From Acidobacteriota bacterium (GTDB taxonomy: Bacteria; Acidobacteriota; UBA6911), in NCBI GenBank assembly GCA_017860135.1, contig JAFNAG010000025.1, positions 1 through 34,002 on the forward strand: a stretch of DNA of 34,002 bases, read 5' to 3'. Made by a program: the position numbers and the translations under genes. How positions within the stretch are numbered: position 1 is the first letter of the stretch; every line of letters starts with the position of its first letter. Positions 25,867-34,002 of this stretch are shown here, piece by piece. The notes under the pieces are model-generated. The model was not told the origin of the DNA, did not search any database, and saw nothing but the letters and a program-made list of their open reading frames with translations.

Positions 25867-27336
25867 TCAGAGCTCGGTGCGGTAGTTGGGAGCTTCCTTG
25901 GTCACCAGAACATCGTGGACGTGGCTTTCTTTGAGGCCGAAAGTCGTGATGCGGAGGAAGCGGCTGCGTGTTTTCAATTCCCGCAGGCTGCGGCACCCGC
26001 AATACCCCATTCCGGCCCTCAGACCGCCTGTAAGCTGCGGAATCATGACCTCGACGCTTCCTTTATAGGGAACCATCCCTTCGATGCCTTCGGGAACGAG
26101 CTTCTGCTCGAGAAAGACGCCTTCCTGCGCATATCGGTCCCGGCTGCCTGCCTTCATGGCTTCCAGGGATCCCATGCCCCGGTATACTTTGTAACTTCGA
26201 TTTTGGTAAAGGATGGTTTCGCCTGGGCTTTCATCCGTCCCCGCGAGCAGGGACCCGATCATGACGCTGTCTGCGCCGGCAGCCAGCGCCTTGGTGATGT
26301 CGCCGGAGTATTTGATTCCTCCGTCGGCGATGATGGGCACGCCGGAGCGCTTTGTGGCCCTCGCACAGTTCAGGATGGCGGTGATCTGGGGAACGCCGGT
26401 ACCGCTGACGATCCGTGTCGTGCAGATCGAACCCGGTCCCATGCCGATCTTGATGGCGTTCACGCCCGCGCGCACCAGTTCCCGCGCTCCGGCTTCCGTA
26501 GCCACATTCCCGGCGATCACGTCGATCTGCGGAAACTTGCGTTTGAGCTGCTTCACAGCCTGGATGACCCGGGAGGAGTGGCCATGCGCGGTATCGACGA
26601 CGAGCGCGTCGACACCGGCTTTCACCAGCGCGCCCGCCCGTTCGAGATAATCCCCCGTCGCTCCGACAGCGGCGCCCACGCGCAGCCGCCCGAGGTCGTC
26701 CTTGCAGGCGATCGGATAGGCGATCTTCTTTTGTATGTCCTTCACTGTAATCAAACCGCGGAGGCGGTATTTATCATCGACGACCGGGAGTTTTTCAACG
26801 CGGTGCCGGTGCAGAATGGCTTTGGCGTTTTCGAGCGTGGTCCCGACCGGGACGGTGATCAGATTGTCCTTGGTCATCAGGTCCGAAATACGGAGGTCCA
26901 GTCGGGTCTCGAAGCGGAGATCCCGGTTTGTCAGGATTCCCACGAGCTTCCCTTTGGAGGTGATGGGCAGCCCTGAGATCCTGTATTTCTTCATCACCTC
27001 CATGGCCTCGTGGATTTTCTGGTCCGGGGACATGGTGATCGGGTTGACGATCATGCCGCTCTCGGAACGCTTGACGCGGTCTACTTCTTCGGATTGAGCC
27101 TCCGGGGACATGTTTTTGTGGACGATGCCGATTCCGCCCTGCTGCGCCATGGCGATGGCCATGCGCGAGTCGGTGACGGTATCCATCGCAGCGCTGATCA
27201 GAGGGATGTTGAGGGCAATATCCCTGGTGAAACGTGTCGTGATGTCCACCTCGGATGGAATGACATCGCTCCTGGCGGGTTCCAGCAGCACATCATCAAA
27301 AGTGATCGCTTCCTTGAATATCAGCTCTCGGACCAT
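25867..27336 (-). CDS. guaB: inosine-5'-monophosphate dehydrogenase
   Basis: [67 protein letters not shown] pair; [57 protein letters not shown]. Confidence 0.98.
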   Translation of the reverse strand: MVRELIFKEAITFDDVLLEPARSDVIPSEVDITTRFTRDIALNIPLISAAMDTVTDSRMAIAMAQQGGIGIVHKNMSPEAQSEEVDRVKRSESGMIVNPITMSPDQKIHEAMEVMKKYRISGLPITSKGKLVGILTNRDLRFETRLDLRISDLMTKDNLITVPVGTTLENAKAILHRHRVEKLPVVDDKYRLRGLITVKDIQKKIAYPIACKDDLGRLRVGAAVGATGDYLERAGALVKAGVDALVVDTAHGHSSRVIQAVKQLKRKFPQIDVIAGNVATEAGARELVRAGVNAIKIGMGPGSICTTRIVSGTGVPQITAILNCARATKRSGVPIIADGGIKYSGDITKALAAGADSVMIGSLLAGTDESPGETILYQNRSYKVYRGMGSLEAMKAGSRDRYAQEGVFLEQKLVPEGIEGMVPYKGSVEVMIPQLTGGLRAGMGYCGCRSLRELKTRSRFLRITTFGLKESHVHDVLVTKEAPNYRTEL

Positions 27337-27379
27337 GTTCCGTCTTCCGGGAAAATCACAGGATCAGTGGAAGAAGCCT

Positions 27380-27409
27380 GCCCCCATCCGCCGCACCGGG
27401 GGTGGGGGC
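27380..27409. terminator. GC-rich hairpin between secA and guaB
   Basis: GCCCCCATCC-N10-GGGTGGGGGC type stem, with one G-T wobble; no strong T run. Confidence 0.4.
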
Positions 27410-27473
27410 TGTTCCATCGAGACCGTTGTGATCATTGACATTATGTATCGAATTCGCACTATGGCCGGCCTGT

Positions 27474-30143
27474 CTATTTGCCATGACATTTCTTGAACTT
27501 CTTGCCGCTGCCGCACGGGCAAGGATCGTTGCGCCCCACCTTGGCGACCTCACGCTTGCGCTGCGCCACAGACCCGTCGCCACCGGATCCGAAAACCAGG
27601 TTCTGCTCCTGGGCTCTCCTGCGCCGCGCCTCCTCCTGTTGGCGTGCGCGCGCCTCCTGTTCTTCGAGACTGATCGGCTCGAACAGGTAGAGGTAACGCA
27701 GGGTCTCCTCCTCCCTCCGCGCGTTCAGGTCCTCGAACATGCTGAAGCTTTCCTTCTTGTATTCGATGAGCGGATCCCTCTGACCGTATCCGCGCAAGCC
27801 GATTCCCTCTTTGAGGTGATCCAGCGCCAGCAGGTGGTCTTTCCACTGAGCATCGAGGACCTGGAGCATGATCATGCGCTCGTGGTAGCGCATGAACTCG
27901 GGGCCGACCCGCTTTTCCTTGTCCTCGTAAATCGTCTTGATTTTTTGCGTGAGGATCTCGGTCAGCTCCTCATGACTGGCATCCTTGACTTCAAATCCCA
28001 GATTCCGGATATCAAATCCGAACTGGTTGCCGGTGCTGATTCGCAGGGCCTCCAGGTCCCAGTCATGCGGATTCTTCTCCCGTGAAGCATGCTGTTCGAT
28101 GAGTTCGAGCAGGATGTCCTCGGCGAGGGCCGTCACGTATTCCTTCTGGTCGACTCCCTCGAGCAGCTCGCGCCGGATCGCATAGATGGCTTCACGCTGC
28201 TTGTTCATGACGTCGTCGTATTCCAGCAGGTGTTTGCGGATTTCGAAGTTGCGCCCCTCCACCTGCTTCTGGGCCCTCTCGATCTGGCGGGTGATCAGCC
28301 TGCTTTCGATGGGGACGCCTTCCTCCATCCCAAGACTCTGCATAATGCCCGAGATGCGGTCGCTGGCGAAAATCCGCATCAAGTCGTCTTCCAGTGAGAG
28401 GTAAAACCGGGAAGATCCGGGATCCCCCTGCCGTCCCGCGCGGCCTCGCAGCTGGTTGTCGATGCGGCGAGCCTCGTGACGTTCGGTGCCGAGGATGTGG
28501 AGCCCGCCGAGGCCGACCACCTCGTCGTGCTCCTTCTGGCACACCGACAGCCAATGCTCCCGAATGCGTTCATATTCCTGGGGAGGAGCGGTTTCCGGGG
28601 TGAGGTTCCTCTCGCGGAGTGTCTGCACTGTGAGAAAGTCGGGATTTCCGCCGAGGAGGATGTCGGTGCCGCGGCCGGCCATGTTCGTCGCGATGGTGAC
28701 GGCCTTCTTCCTGCCTGCCTGGGCTACAATTTCCGCCTCTTTTGCGTGGTACTTGGCGTTGAGAACGACATGGGGCACTCCGGAACGCTTGAGCAAGGAG
28801 CTCAATTTTTCGGATTTCTCGATGGAGATGGTCCCCACCAGGACCGGCCTGCTCGACTGGTAGAGGTCCTTGATCTCCTCCAGCACGGCGTTGTACTTCT
28901 CACGCTCTGTGCGGTAGATGATGTCGGGATACTCGGTCCGTATCAGTCTCCGGTTCGGCGGGATCACCACGACCTCAAGCTTATATATCTTGAAAAACTC
29001 CTCCGCTTCCGTCTCCGCGGTCCCCGTCATCCCCGAGAGCTTCTTGTACATGCGGAAGTAGTTCTGAAAGGTGATCGTCGCCAGGGTCTGGTTTTCCCGC
29101 TCGATCTTCACGTTCTCCTTGGCTTCCAGAGCCTGGTGGAGGCCGTCGCTGTAACGGCGCCCGGGCATGAGGCGGCCCGTGAACTCGTCGACGATCACCA
29201 CCTCGGAATCCTTCACCATGTAATCCACATCTCTCTTGAACAGCAGATGAGCTTTCAATGCCTGGTAGATGTGGTGCACCCAGTCCATGTTCTGCGGGTC
29301 AAAAAGATTCCCCATGCCCAGGAGCTTTTCGGCTTTTTCGACCCCCTCTTCCGTGAGGTTTACCGTCCGGGCCTTTTCATCGACCTGAAAGTCGACGTCG
29401 CGCCGGAGCTTGGGGACGATGCGATCAATCCTGTAATATTTGTCGGTCGATTCCTCGGCAGGCCCGGAAATAATCAGGGGGGTGCGCGCCTCGTCAATCA
29501 GGATGGAATCCACCTCGTCGACGATCGCGAAGTTGAATCCGCGCTGGACGCAGTCGCGCAGGTCGTACTTCATGTTGTCGCGCAGATAGTCGAAGCCGAA
29601 TTCGTTGTTGGTGCCGTAAGTAATGTCGGCCCCATAGGCCGCCCTCCGCTCCTCGTCGGTCAGCGGATGCTGGATACATCCGACCGAAAGCCCCATCCAG
29701 CGGTAGATCTTCCCCATCCACTCGCTGTCGCGGCCGGCCAGATAATCATTCACCGTGACGATATGTACGCCCTTCCCTTCCAGCGCGTTGAGATATGCCG
29801 GGAGAGTAGCGACCAGGGTTTTGCCTTCCCCCGTTTTCATCTCGGCGATCTTCCCATGGTGCAAAACCATGCCGCCGACCAGCTGCACGTCGAAGTGCCG
29901 CATCGACAAGGTGCGAAGCGATGCCTCCCTGACCGCAGCAAACGCCTCCGGCAAAACATCGTCCAGGGTCTCTCCCGCTGCGAGACGCCGGCGCAATTTC
30001 TCCGTCAACTCCGGAAACTGACCTTCCGTGAGCCGCTTCATTTCCGGCTCGAACGTGTTGATCCGGTCCACGAGCGGCCCGAGCTTCTTCAGATCCCGTT
30101 CATTTTTGCTGCCGATGAATTTTGTCAGGAGCGCGTTGAACAT
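27474..30143 (-). CDS. secA: preprotein translocase subunit SecA
   Basis: [101 protein letters not shown]-terminal [22 protein letters not shown]. Confidence 0.99.
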   Translation of the reverse strand: MFNALLTKFIGSKNERDLKKLGPLVDRINTFEPEMKRLTEGQFPELTEKLRRRLAAGETLDDVLPEAFAAVREASLRTLSMRHFDVQLVGGMVLHHGKIAEMKTGEGKTLVATLPAYLNALEGKGVHIVTVNDYLAGRDSEWMGKIYRWMGLSVGCIQHPLTDEERRAAYGADITYGTNNEFGFDYLRDNMKYDLRDCVQRGFNFAIVDEVDSILIDEARTPLIISGPAEESTDKYYRIDRIVPKLRRDVDFQVDEKARTVNLTEEGVEKAEKLLGMGNLFDPQNMDWVHHIYQALKAHLLFKRDVDYMVKDSEVVIVDEFTGRLMPGRRYSDGLHQALEAKENVKIERENQTLATITFQNYFRMYKKLSGMTGTAETEAEEFFKIYKLEVVVIPPNRRLIRTEYPDIIYRTEREKYNAVLEEIKDLYQSSRPVLVGTISIEKSEKLSSLLKRSGVPHVVLNAKYHAKEAEIVAQAGRKKAVTIATNMAGRGTDILLGGNPDFLTVQTLRERNLTPETAPPQEYERIREHWLSVCQKEHDEVVGLGGLHILGTERHEARRIDNQLRGRAGRQGDPGSSRFYLSLEDDLMRIFASDRISGIMQSLGMEEGVPIESRLITRQIERAQKQVEGRNFEIRKHLLEYDDVMNKQREAIYAIRRELLEGVDQKEYVTALAEDILLELIEQHASREKNPHDWDLEALRISTGNQFGFDIRNLGFEVKDASHEELTEILTQKIKTIYEDKEKRVGPEFMRYHERMIMLQVLDAQWKDHLLALDHLKEGIGLRGYGQRDPLIEYKKESFSMFEDLNARREEETLRYLYLFEPISLEEQEARARQQEEARRRRAQEQNLVFGSGGDGSVAQRKREVAKVGRNDPCPCGSGKKFKKCHGK

Positions 30144-30433
30144 GCAGGAAGATCTCCGGCCGGATATAAACTTTAAAATCTAGCAGACCGGTGCAGCTCA
30201 GTCAACGTTTCCCTGCTGCAAAATTCTTATCCTGCTGTAACTTAAGCGGGTGGGCGGGCCGGGCCATTGCGGCGAGTTCCCGGCCCCGGGAGCATGGCGA
30301 CCATCCGTGAGATGAGGGGAGTGCCATCAATTAAGGAAGCCCTGGCGCAGTTGCACGCCGATTGCACGGATATCGCGGAGGCAGTGTTGTTCCGGGTCCT
30401 TGGATAGCAGGATCGTGAGCTGGAATCCGTGCT

Positions 30434-31208
30434 CTAAGGCTTTATGCTGCGAGGATTCGCAAATGCCTGGATAAACTTCAAGGGGTTGATCGTCCGATCG
30501 TTCCGCCACAGCTCAAAATGGAGGTGTGGCCCTGTCGAACGTCCGGAGCTCCCCACATACCCGATGATCTCATGCCGGGTGACATGCTGGCCCACCTGGA
30601 CATCCATGCGCAGCAAGTGCCCGTAACGCGTCGTCAGTCCAAACTTGTGATCGATGACAATCATTCTGCCGTATCCGGCGCGCTGCCCGGCGAAAATGAC
30701 CGTTCCGTCGGCCGGCGCAACCACCCGTATGCCGGCAGGAGCGGAGATGTCGACTCCCGGATGGTATTCGGTCAGGGTCGAGCGAAGATATCTTCTTCGT
30801 GTAGGTAGTCAGCGAGTTGGCCAGATTGTCGGAAGCGGGCCGCGGCTGGTTGAGATTGCCCCCGACTCCGCCGACGCTCTGCTCCGAACTCATGCCCGAG
30901 AAGACCATCAGCTTGTGGGAAAGGCCCTCCAAAAAGTCGATCTTCTCCCCAAGCTGCGCCGCCTGCACCTTGAATTGGTCGTTCTCGGAGCGAAGTGAGT
31001 CGTTTTCGGAGACCCGGCGCTCGTAGTCAACCAGCATGAAGAGCATTTTCCTATACTGGAAAGCGCCCGCGCCGAGGGACATCGCTCCCAGGATCGCGAC
31101 GATGCCCATACTTACGAGGATCGAATAGGGCAGCGACCCAAAGGGTGCTTTCGGAATCTTAAATCTATTCGCAGTCCGGCTTTTCCTGCCGCCAGGGAAG
31201 ATGCCCAA
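30434..31208 (-). pseudogene. M23 family (LytM-type) metallopeptidase, frameshifted and apparently internally deleted
   Basis: N-terminal TM and coiled coil in one frame (SILVSMGIVAILGAMSLGAG...SLTTYTKKISSLDP); catalytic domain in another frame (LTEYHPGVDISAPAGIRVVAPADGTVIFAGQRAGYGRMIVIDHKFGLTTRYGHLLRMDVQ...GRSTGPHLHFELWRNDRTINPLKFI). The catalytic frame has an upstream stop (TGA near 30809-30811). Confidence 0.78.
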
Positions 31209-31230
31209 AGCGACCGCTGTCTCCGGGTCG

Positions 31231-31457
31231 GGTGCAATCGGAAGTGAGACTCAACAAAAAAGAATCTGTCAATGATCGTGTGTCAATTGTCATTTGGGGG
31301 CTCGGCAGGTTGGCTCCGCGCCCGGGTACTTCACCCGCTCCGAAAGGTTTGTAGCGGCCAGATGACAAATGACCATTGACCATTGACAAATTCTTTTGTC
31401 GTGGATCGTTGCGCGGCCTGAATTTTGCGAGGATTGAATCTCACTTCCGATTGCACC
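31231..31457. mobile_element. MITE-like element (copy B), about 227 bp with 24-bp near-perfect terminal inverted repeats
   Basis: Left GGTGCAATCGGAAGTGAGACTCAA (31231-31254); right TTGAATCTCACTTCCGATTGCACC (31434-31457); 23/24 complementary. Right arm homologous to copy A at 5019-5154. CTCCGGG present on both flanks (31221-31227, 31458-31464). Confidence 0.7.
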
Positions 31458-31523
31458 CTCCGGGCTCAAGGAGTTGACCGCGATGGCGCGGAAGTTGTAT
31501 ACTATTATGGAATCGTATCATTA

Positions 31524-31872
31524 GGGGGTGAACTGGATTCGACGGGGGTCAAGAGGCTGTAGAGGCGTGCCGAGTGCTCCGCGACTCGTAAAATCGTGGA
31601 AATAAAATAACTGCTGACACTCAGTTAGCACTGGCTGCTTAAGGCAGCCACGTCTCGCCGATTCTGCCTGCGGGATCGGATGGAGGCGTCGACCAGCAGG
31701 CTAGGTGACGATCCGCGCCCTGGGATCGAAGCCGAAACTCGTCAGGGCTAGCGGCGCATCGTCCTTGCCGGTTCGAACGCGGCGTTCGCAAAACTAAACG
31801 AAACGGATACGCATGTAGGCTCTGCTCGCTGAAGGCTTTCGGACGCGGGTTCGATTCCCGCCACCTCCACCA
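31524..31872 (+). ncRNA. ssrA: transfer-messenger RNA (tmRNA), one-piece
   Basis: 5' GGGGGTGAACTGGATTCGACGGGGG (conserved tmRNA 5' end) pairs with 3' ...GGGTTCGATTCCCGCCACCTCCACCA; tag-like ORF ending ...ADTQLALAA-TAA at 31640-31642. Confidence 0.96.
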
Positions 31873-31882
31873 CGGTACAGGG

Positions 31883-31927
31883 GCCGTCAGGCTGCTGATT
31901 CCAGCGGCCTGACGGCTTTTGTTTTTT
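31883..31927 (+). terminator. Rho-independent terminator of ssrA
   Basis: GCCGTCAGGC-N14-GCCTGACGGC followed by TTTTGTTTTTT. Confidence 0.92.
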
Positions 31928-32014
31928 GGTGGACACCGCATCCCTGACTGCTATTTAATCCAATGCGGGTCTATATGTGACCCTTGAAGTTTCCAGATGG
32001 CGGCAGGAGGCGGT

Positions 32015-33379
32015 ATGAGCCCGGAGCCAATTCCCAGGATCCTGATTGCCGATGATCAGCCTGACGTCGTCGAGGCACTCCGCATTCTGCTCAAGTCTGA
32101 GGGATACCAGACGGAGGCGGCCACATCTCCCGCGGGGATCATCAAGACGCTGGAAGACAGGGATTTCGACCTCCTGCTGATGGATCTGAATTACACGCGC
32201 GACACCACGTCGGGGCAGGAGGGCCTGGACCTGCTGTCCCGGATTCAACTGCTCGACAGCGGGCTGCCGGTGGTGGTCATGACCGCGTGGAGCAGCGTCG
32301 AACTGGCAGTCGAGGCCATGCGACGCGGGGCAAGGGATTTTGTCCAAAAGCCCTGGGAAAACGCCCGCCTGCTGACCATCCTGCACACTCAGATCGAACT
32401 CAGCCGGGCCCTGAGGCGAGGGCGGCGGTTGGAGGCCCAGAACCGCCTGTTATGCAGTGAGCCCGGTCCCAGTCTTATCGCGGAATCCGCGTCCATGACG
32501 CCAGTGCTCGAGCTGATCGCGCGCGTCGGGCCTTCGGATGCAAACGTGCTCATCACCGGGGAGCACGGCACCGGCAAGGAGGTAGTGGCGAGAGCCCTGC
32601 ATGCGGTTTCGCTCCGCGCGGGCAAACCAATGGTCACGGTCAATGCGGGCGGGCTTTCCGAGGGCGTCTTCGAAAGCGAGCTGTTCGGCCATGTGAAAGG
32701 CGCCTTCACGGATGCCAAGGCCGATCGGGTGGGGAGGTTTGAGCTTGCCGAAGGGGGCACCCTGTTCCTGGACGAGATCGCCAACATGCCGGCTGCGCTT
32801 CAGGCCAAACTGCTTCGTGTCCTCGAACTCGGCGAATACGAGCGCGTGGGATCCTCCAGGACGAGGAAGGCGGATGTGAGAATTCTGAGCGCCACCAACG
32901 CCGATCTGAGCGACGAGACTCGCACCGGCCGCTTCCGGCGGGACCTGCTGTATCGGTTGAATACGATCGAGATACATTTGCCGCCCCTCCGGGAAAGGGG
33001 AACGGATATACTGCTCCTCGCGGAGCACTTTCTCCGCCAGCACGCCGCACGTTACCGGAAGCCGCTGAAGGATTTCAGCAAGGCAGCTCAGGAGCTGCTG
33101 CGCAATCACTCCTGGCCGGGAAACGTACGCGAGCTCGATCACGTGGTGGAACGCAGCGTGCTCATGGCGGAGGGCAATCTCGTCGAGCCCGGACATCTCT
33201 GGCTGAAGGGCGAGGAGCCGGGGGAAGTGCAGCTGGAAAAAATGAGCCTCGAGGAAGCCGAGCGTTTCCTGATTCGCAAGGCTTTGACCCGATTTGACGG
33301 CAACGTAAGCCGGGCGGCAGACGCACTGGGGTTGAGCCGCAGCGCGCTATACCGTCGGCTGGAGCGATACGGCCTGTAG
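32015..33379 (+). CDS. NtrC-family sigma-54-dependent response regulator (REC-AAA+-HTH_8)
   Basis: RILIADDQPDVVEALRILLKSEGY; DLLLMDLNYTRD; GEHGTGKEVVARALH Walker A; GGTLFLDEIANMPAALQAKLLRVLE Walker B; C-terminal Fis-type HTH NVSRAADALGLSRSALYRRLERYGL. ORF extends to 31997; start MSPEPIPR or the upstream ATG. Confidence 0.95.
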   Translation: MSPEPIPRILIADDQPDVVEALRILLKSEGYQTEAATSPAGIIKTLEDRDFDLLLMDLNYTRDTTSGQEGLDLLSRIQLLDSGLPVVVMTAWSSVELAVEAMRRGARDFVQKPWENARLLTILHTQIELSRALRRGRRLEAQNRLLCSEPGPSLIAESASMTPVLELIARVGPSDANVLITGEHGTGKEVVARALHAVSLRAGKPMVTVNAGGLSEGVFESELFGHVKGAFTDAKADRVGRFELAEGGTLFLDEIANMPAALQAKLLRVLELGEYERVGSSRTRKADVRILSATNADLSDETRTGRFRRDLLYRLNTIEIHLPPLRERGTDILLLAEHFLRQHAARYRKPLKDFSKAAQELLRNHSWPGNVRELDHVVERSVLMAEGNLVEPGHLWLKGEEPGEVQLEKMSLEEAERFLIRKALTRFDGNVSRAADALGLSRSALYRRLERYGL

Positions 33380-33412
33380 CTTGCAACCGAATAACCTCTC
33401 ATCTCATCCATC

Positions 33413-34002
33413 ATGAAGCCAACGGAACCGATACAGTCGGATCAGCACTTGAACGAAGCCCCGACCCCAGGACCGGCTCCTGCGCCCGAGGTCCAGATCC
33501 TGGCCCGCCAACAGGCTGCTCTGCGGGTTTCCATGCTGCGCCCGGAGAAATCGCTCTTCAACCAGGACTCCCGGGTCGTCATCATGGCCCTCGCCGCCGG
33601 CCTGCCCGCGGTCCTGGCTGCAATGGTCCTGCTCTGGACCGGCGGCTACTCTTCGCGAGTCGAGTGGACTCTGACGGTGGTCATCCTGGGCTTCTGGTTC
33701 GGGTTTTCTTTCGCTTTACGCAGCAAGGTGATTCGCCCCCTGCAGACCATCTCGAACCTGCTCGCAGCCCTGAGAGAGGGGGACTTCTCGATACGGGCGC
33801 GCGGGTACAGGCGCACAGATGCGCTGAGCAACGTCATGGCTGAAATCAATGACCTGGGCGCCACGCTGCAGGAGCAGCGGCTTGGCGCCGTAGAAGCCAC
33901 AGCCCTGCTGGGAAAGGTCGTCGAGGAAACCGACGTCGCCGTGTTTGCATTCGACGGCGACAGGGTTCTGAAGCTGGTCAATCGGGCCGGCGAGCGTCTG
34001 CT
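33413..34002 (+). CDS. membrane sensor histidine kinase, N-terminal part (TM, HAMP, PAS start; truncated by window end)
   Basis: MKPTEPIQSDQHLNEAPTPG...; TM VVIMALAAGLPAVLAAMVLLWTGG and WTLTVVILGFWFGFSFALRSKVIRPLQTISNLLAALREGDFSIRARG (HAMP), then PAS-like EETDVAVFAFDGDRVLKLVNRAGERL; NtrY-like. Confidence 0.8.
   Translation, partial: MKPTEPIQSDQHLNEAPTPGPAPAPEVQILARQQAALRVSMLRPEKSLFNQDSRVVIMALAAGLPAVLAAMVLLWTGGYSSRVEWTLTVVILGFWFGFSFALRSKVIRPLQTISNLLAALREGDFSIRARGYRRTDALSNVMAEINDLGATLQEQRLGAVEATALLGKVVEETDVAVFAFDGDRVLKLVNRAGERL

Noticed and set aside
25915-26976. 353-aa plus-strand ORF opposite guaB
   Set aside because: Shadow ORF of a confident guaB.
28476-30176. 566-aa plus-strand ORF antisense to secA
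   Set aside because: Lies opposite a certain secA gene; composition is the mirror of secA codons in GC-rich DNA and shows no recognisable domain.
31165-31389. 74-aa minus-strand ORF across the inverted-repeat element
   Set aside because: Produced by the TIR element and its GC-rich core; crosses the element boundary into the M23 start.
31639-31941. Minus-strand 100-aa and 62-aa ORFs over the ssrA region
   Set aside because: They overlap the tmRNA gene and its terminator; commonly mis-annotated as hypothetical proteins.

Overview
This 34 kb, GC-rich bacterial window looks like an Acidobacteriota-type genome, judging from gene content only. From left to right it contains the following. (1) A minus-strand surface-glycan or glycosylation block: a 5'-partial GT39/ArnT-like protein, two SAM methyltransferases and three GT2 glycosyltransferases. 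(2) A large secreted protein of unknown function, split by an apparent 1-nt frameshift, followed by a DUF1573-like protein. (3) A plus-strand operon with an ECF sigma factor, a zinc-type anti-sigma factor, a secreted helical/TPR-like protein and an FG-GAP/VCBS-type protein. (4) A convergent minus-strand block that reads, in transcription order, ECF sigma, anti-sigma, exported protein of unknown function, then a full type II secretion set gspE-F-G-H-I-J-K-L-M-C-D. (5) guaB and secA. (6) A disrupted M23 (LytM-type) peptidase gene. (7) A one-piece tmRNA gene (ssrA) with a strong terminator. (8) An NtrC-family sigma-54 response regulator and the start of a membrane histidine kinase. The non-coding signals of most interest are two related terminal-inverted-repeat elements (5019-5154 and 31231-31457), paired inverted repeats at 3946-4178, several hairpin terminators and a sigma-70-like promoter. 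I did not find a clearly new defence or mobile system. The best leads are the sigma/anti-sigma-headed T2SS operon with its unknown gene, the MITE-like element family and two interrupted genes.
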